In this document: positions 12,551 through 15,835 of the stretch, piece after piece | Position numbering within the stretch: the first letter of the stretch is position 1 | How the letters are laid out: every line of letters begins with the position of its first letter | NCBI GenBank assembly: GCA_020441345.1 | Contig: JAGRMK010000185.1 | Span: 1,611-17,445, forward strand | Length of the DNA stretch: 15,835 nucleotides | Direction of reading: 5' to 3' | Origin: Paracoccaceae bacterium | Lineage (GTDB): Bacteria > Pseudomonadota > Alphaproteobacteria > Rhodobacterales > Rhodobacteraceae | The notes under the pieces: model-generated | What the model was told of the DNA's origin: nothing | Databases searched by the model: none | Seen by the model: the letters and a program-made list of their open reading frames with translations, nothing else | Translations under genes and position numbers: made by a program

Positions 12551-13444
12551 TCAGGCAACGCTTGCCGGGAGGTGTCGAGCCTCGCCCCATTGCCGTGGAG
12601 ATTGCCCGTACATGCGTTTGAATTCCCGGCTGAACTGGGACGGGCTGGCATAGCCTGCGTCTATTGCGGCCTGATTGACCGGCGAGCCCTCGGCGATCTT
12701 CATCGCGGCATGGTTCAGGCGCATGGACTTCACGAACTGGATCGGCGCCATCGTGGTGACTTGCTTGAACCTGCGATGAAACGCGGCGCGGCTCATTCCG
12801 GCATGGGCTGCCATCTCATCAATCGAAATCGGTGCGTTCAGGTGGGATGACACATGCGCGATGGATCGAGCGATGGCATTGCCCGCCCCGAAGGCGTGCC
12901 GCGCGAAGAGGCCCGCCTCGCCTTTCAGGATCGCGTAGTAAAGCTCACGCATCCGTGCCTCTCCAAGAATCGCCGTGTCTGCCGGACTGCCCCCCAGCTG
13001 CATGAGCCTCAGAAGCGCTTCGGTAAATTCCCGATCCCATTGGGCCAGCCTGATCCCCGGCACCCGCGGGCCGTCTTTGGTCATGGGCAGGGCACCTCTG
13101 GCGGTTTCCATCTCCATCGCCAGCCCGGCCATTACACGCTGGTCCAGCGAGATGAACACGCCATACAGCGGGTTTTCGGGCGATGCAGCGGGCGTGCCCG
13201 CCTTGACTGGCATCGACATGGGGCAGCACAGGTATTGACTGTCGTCATAGACAAATCTGTGGCCGTCCAGAACAGCCTCTTTCGCGCCGCTCACGATGGC
13301 GACGACGCAAGGCTCATAAACCGCCGGGATACAGGGTATCGCCTGGGTGGCCCGAAACAGCCGAATACCCCTTATTCCGGTTTCCGTCAGGCCGTCCTTG
13401 TCCGCCCGGGATGCGACAAGCTGCTTGATCTGGTTTTTGCTCAT
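12551..13444 (-). CDS. AraC-family transcriptional regulator with AraC_N (PF06719-like) domain
   Basis: The 297-residue protein has an N-terminal cupin-like AraC_N domain (roughly residues 20-170: PCVVAIVSGAKEAVLDG, CCPMSMPVKAG, YGVFISLD). A C-terminal double helix-turn-helix follows (roughly 195-290: SIDEMAAHAGMSRAAFHRRF, then DAGYASPSQFSREFKRMYG and SPRQW). The length and layout are normal for this subgroup. The start ATG is at 13442-13444; no strong ribosome binding site precedes it. It is divergent from a short-chain dehydrogenase gene 169 bases away. In many bacteria this subgroup sits beside and controls an oxidoreductase gene, so control of that neighbour is likely, though not shown. 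The effector is unknown. Confidence 0.9.
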   Translation of the reverse strand: MSKNQIKQLVASRADKDGLTETGIRGIRLFRATQAIPCIPAVYEPCVVAIVSGAKEAVLDGHRFVYDDSQYLCCPMSMPVKAGTPAASPENPLYGVFISLDQRVMAGLAMEMETARGALPMTKDGPRVPGIRLAQWDREFTEALLRLMQLGGSPADTAILGEARMRELYYAILKGEAGLFARHAFGAGNAIARSIAHVSSHLNAPISIDEMAAHAGMSRAAFHRRFKQVTTMAPIQFVKSMRLNHAAMKIAEGSPVNQAAIDAGYASPSQFSREFKRMYGQSPRQWGEARHLPASVA

Positions 13445-13613
13445 GGTGGCGATCTAAAGGTGCTCAACCATCCCTGGCAACCATTTTGATACAATCAGGC
13501 AAGCAGCTGCGATGATCTCGCCTGTTTGCGCACGTGGATGAGAGTTATCTGCACATACAGGGCGGAAATGTTTCGCGCAGGGCCGCCAGGCCGACGACAC
13601 AAGGAGAATGACA

Positions 13614-14561
13614 ATGGCTGACACCACATTCGGACCCAACGGATGGATTCCCGAACGGCTTGGCTCACTTGCTGGCAAAACCTATGTCATCACCGGTGGC
13701 AACGCCGGTGCCGGGTTTCAAGCCTCTCGCATCCTTTTGTCGAAGGGGGCCAACGTGGTGATGCTGAATCGCAATGTCGAGAAATCCGCGGTCGCTGTCG
13801 AAGAACTGAAGGCAGAGTTCGGCGCGGATGCCGATGTCCGTTTTGTACGCATGGACCTGTCGGATCTGGCAAGCGTGCGCGCGGCGGCGGTCGAGCTGCT
13901 GGACGCCGTGGCCCGCATCGATGCACTGATCTGCAACGCCGCGATTGCGCAGGTGCCGACACAAAAGCTGACCGTCGACGGCTTCGAAAGCCAACTCGGG
14001 ACCAATCATTACGGCCATTTCGTTCTGTGTGGGATGCTGTTCGACCGGATCGAGGACACGAATGGCCGCATCGTGGTCGTGGCCAGCCTTGGCTACAACA
14101 TGGGTATCAAGACAATCCAGTTCGACGATATGAACTGGGACAAGAACTACAGCGCCAACCCTGTTTACAGTCAATCCAAACTGGCGCAGATGATGTTCGC
14201 CTATGAACTGCAGGATCGCGTCCGGGCCGCGGGCCGAAACGTGGCGGTGTATGTTTGTCACCCCGGTTCTTCCGCCACATCCCTGATCAGCACCAGCGGC
14301 GGTTTGCTGACCCGGATTGCCTGGTGGCTGATGACAAAGTCGCCCATGGTTCAAACCGCCGAAAAGGGCGCATACCCCGAAGTTATGTGCGCCACCGAGG
14401 ACGGGCTGGAGCAGCGGGCGCTCTACGGTCCGACTGGCCGCATGGAATTTGTCGGTCCGGTCGGCAAGGGCACGCTGAACCCCCATGCCCATGACAAGGC
14501 TGTCATGTCAAAGTTGTGGACCGTGTCTGAAACGGCGACGGGATTCCGTTGGCACCTGTGA
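13614..14561 (+). CDS. Short-chain dehydrogenase/reductase (protochlorophyllide-reductase/retinol-dehydrogenase-like)
   Basis: The 315-residue protein begins at ATG 13614, seven bases after AAGGAG (13601-13606). The ATG at 13608 is too close to that site. It has a classical Rossmann fold with TGGNAGAG at 27-34 for NAD(P) binding, NAA at 108-110, and catalytic Ser158, Tyr185 and Lys189 (YSQSK). LNRN after the second strand, with Arg, suggests NADPH preference. The long C-terminal part (HPGSSATSL onward) fits the group that includes light-dependent protochlorophyllide reductases and retinol dehydrogenases, but nothing shows chlorophyll synthesis as its role. It is probably a cytosolic carbonyl/alcohol oxidoreductase induced through the divergent AraC regulator. 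A 228-base gap without a recognisable gene follows. Confidence 0.9.
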   Translation: MADTTFGPNGWIPERLGSLAGKTYVITGGNAGAGFQASRILLSKGANVVMLNRNVEKSAVAVEELKAEFGADADVRFVRMDLSDLASVRAAAVELLDAVARIDALICNAAIAQVPTQKLTVDGFESQLGTNHYGHFVLCGMLFDRIEDTNGRIVVVASLGYNMGIKTIQFDDMNWDKNYSANPVYSQSKLAQMMFAYELQDRVRAAGRNVAVYVCHPGSSATSLISTSGGLLTRIAWWLMTKSPMVQTAEKGAYPEVMCATEDGLEQRALYGPTGRMEFVGPVGKGTLNPHAHDKAVMSKLWTVSETATGFRWHL

Positions 14562-14789
14562 CCGAGCCTGGGGCGAGGTGCCATTCAGGCCTCTGTTTCC
14601 AGGATATGCGAAAGATGCAGCATTCGTGAGACCGGGTGCGAGCCGGATACCCGCCGAACCGAACATCACTTTGGCTCTGGATCGAAAGCGATCTCGTCAC
14701 GACGCCAGAACTCGCTGGCTTGCCCTCCTTGTTTCTTGCGCCATCAAGCCCCGGCCTATGCGCTGGTCTTGGCCAGCTTCATCGACCCC

Positions 14790-15835
14790 TTAATGAAAAT
14801 CCCGGCTGGGGAAGAGGATTTTCGCCTGATCGCGGGGGTGGCGCATGCCGCGCATCGACTTGGCGCGCAAGGGGTGGTTGGGGGGCAGTTCCTTCATCGC
14901 CACCGGGCGGCGGGCCTCGTCGCCGCGCCCTTCGGTCGGATCGATGGCCTCGGCGCCCAGATCGCCCAGGATGCCCAGGGTGGGCGACAGATCCTCGACC
15001 TCGTCGGCGATCAGGTGGATGATCCCCTCTTCGCGCTGCAACCGCCCGGTGACACGCAACAACCGCCCGCCGATCACCGCGCGGCGGAAGCGTTCATAGA
15101 TCTTGGGCCAGACGACCACGTTGCAGACATCCGTCTCATCCTCCAGCGTGATGAAGATCACGCCCGAGGCCGTGCCGGGCCGCTGCCGCGTGATCACCAA
15201 CCCGCAGACCGACACCCGGTTCGGTGCCGCCGCCAGATCGGCATGGGGCGTCAGGCCGGGCAGATGCGGGCGCAGGATCTCCATCGGATGCGCCCTGAGC
15301 GACAGCCTGAGAGCCAGATAATCGTCGATCACCTGCTCGCCCAGCGTCATTTGCGGCAGGTCGGGCGTGTCCTCGACGATCCCCTCGCCATCCTGCCCGA
15401 ACAGCGGCAGCGGTTTGGGCGCGCGGATTGCCCGCACTGCCCACAAGGCATCGCGCCGGTTCAGCCGCATGCCGGCAAAGGCATCGGCCTCGGCCAGCCG
15501 TTCCAGCGCGGCGGGCGGCACTCCGGCCCGCCGCCACAGGCTTTCGGGGTCCGGGTATCCGTTGCCGCGCGCCGCGACGATCCATTCCGCGTCAGCCTCA
15601 CGCAACCCTTTGATCTGCCGGAATCCCAGCCGCAGCGCCAGCCGCCCGTCGGCCCGCATTTGCAGCGTGTTGTCCCAGTCGGACTGGTTCACGCAGACCG
15701 GCCGCACCTCGACCCCGTGGTCGCGCAGATCGCGCACGATCTGGGCGGGGGCATAGAACCCCATCGGCTGGCTGTTCAGCAAAGCGCAGGCATAGGCCGC
15801 CGGGTGGTGGCGTTTGAGATAGGCCGAGGCATAGA
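14790..15835 (-). CDS. dnaE2: Error-prone DNA polymerase DnaE2/ImuC, C-terminal part (partial at right edge)
   Basis: The frame is open to the window edge and gives the last 348 residues of a C-family polymerase alpha subunit. It starts in the conserved segment YLKRHHPAAYACALLNSQPM, then GFYAPAQIVRD and a helix-hairpin-helix region LGFRQIKGLREADAEWI. Near the C terminus is an OB-fold (VSVCGLVITRQRPGTASG, ITLEDETDVCNVVVW, RLLRVTGRLQ). It ends with HPRDQAKILFPSRDFH, the typical DnaE2 end rather than the longer DnaE1 tail. DnaE2 works with ImuA and ImuB in damage-induced mutagenic translesion synthesis. Those partners are normally encoded upstream, which would be beyond the right edge. A TTG at 15780-15782 is internal. 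Confidence 0.92.
   Translation of the reverse strand, partial: YASAYLKRHHPAAYACALLNSQPMGFYAPAQIVRDLRDHGVEVRPVCVNQSDWDNTLQMRADGRLALRLGFRQIKGLREADAEWIVAARGNGYPDPESLWRRAGVPPAALERLAEADAFAGMRLNRRDALWAVRAIRAPKPLPLFGQDGEGIVEDTPDLPQMTLGEQVIDDYLALRLSLRAHPMEILRPHLPGLTPHADLAAAPNRVSVCGLVITRQRPGTASGVIFITLEDETDVCNVVVWPKIYERFRRAVIGGRLLRVTGRLQREEGIIHLIADEVEDLSPTLGILGDLGAEAIDPTEGRGDEARRPVAMKELPPNHPLRAKSMRGMRHPRDQAKILFPSRDFH

Noticed and set aside
12322..12651. Minus-strand open frames downstream of the AraC gene as a small gene
   Set aside because: They overlap the end of the AraC gene in another frame, with no ribosome binding site or conserved domain. Only the short DnaE2-end-like stretch is notable and it is reported as a finding.
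13643..14206. Plus-strand open frame inside the short-chain dehydrogenase gene
   Set aside because: It is a +1 shadow of the dehydrogenase, Arg/Gly-rich and without domain features.

Overview
The window looks like the chromosome of a marine-type alphaproteobacterium, most likely Rhodobacterales (roseobacter/Paracoccaceae). Supporting signs are the high GC, the codon use, short intergenic gaps, and the gene types at the edges (LysR plus EamA transporter, DUF2306, DnaE2). This placement is inferred from gene style, not from a database search.

Layout. Positions 1-1616 hold the 3' part of a LysR regulator and an EamA-type exporter joined by a 4-base ATGA overlap. Positions 1807-10736 hold the main feature: four tandem, same-strand genes for Sec-exported multidomain proteins of 824, 669, 867 and 433 residues. 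Together they carry ten copies of one four-cysteine module of exactly 129 residues (4+2+2+2), which resembles a bacterial PPC-type beta-sandwich. The modules are joined by proline- or glycine-rich linkers to LCCL, laminin-B-like and C-type-lectin-like domains, a six-cysteine domain, and several beta domains I cannot name. Each gene has its own ribosome binding site and is followed by its own hairpin. Genes 2, 3 and 4 have an FNR/CRP-family-like dyad (TTGAY-N4-RTCA) starting 74-76 bases upstream of the start codon. In genes 2 and 3 it is followed by an identical TAGAAT -10 box at the spacing of a class II activator site.

Positions 10940-12245 hold a minus-strand set of three genes: a small membrane protein, a 70-residue XRE-type regulator, and a DUF2306 membrane protein. 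Overlapping palindromes lie in the presumed promoter at 12301-12326. Positions 12551-14561 hold an AraC regulator divergent from a short-chain dehydrogenase. Positions 14790-15835 hold the C-terminal third of DnaE2 (error-prone polymerase), running off the right edge.

How the genes may work together: the four-gene array reads as a family of independently transcribed periplasmic or extracellular binding proteins, possibly under common redox or oxygen control, with different C-terminal recognition domains on a shared repeat scaffold. No protease, dedicated secretion system or cell-wall anchor was found next to them, so their ligand and final location are unknown.
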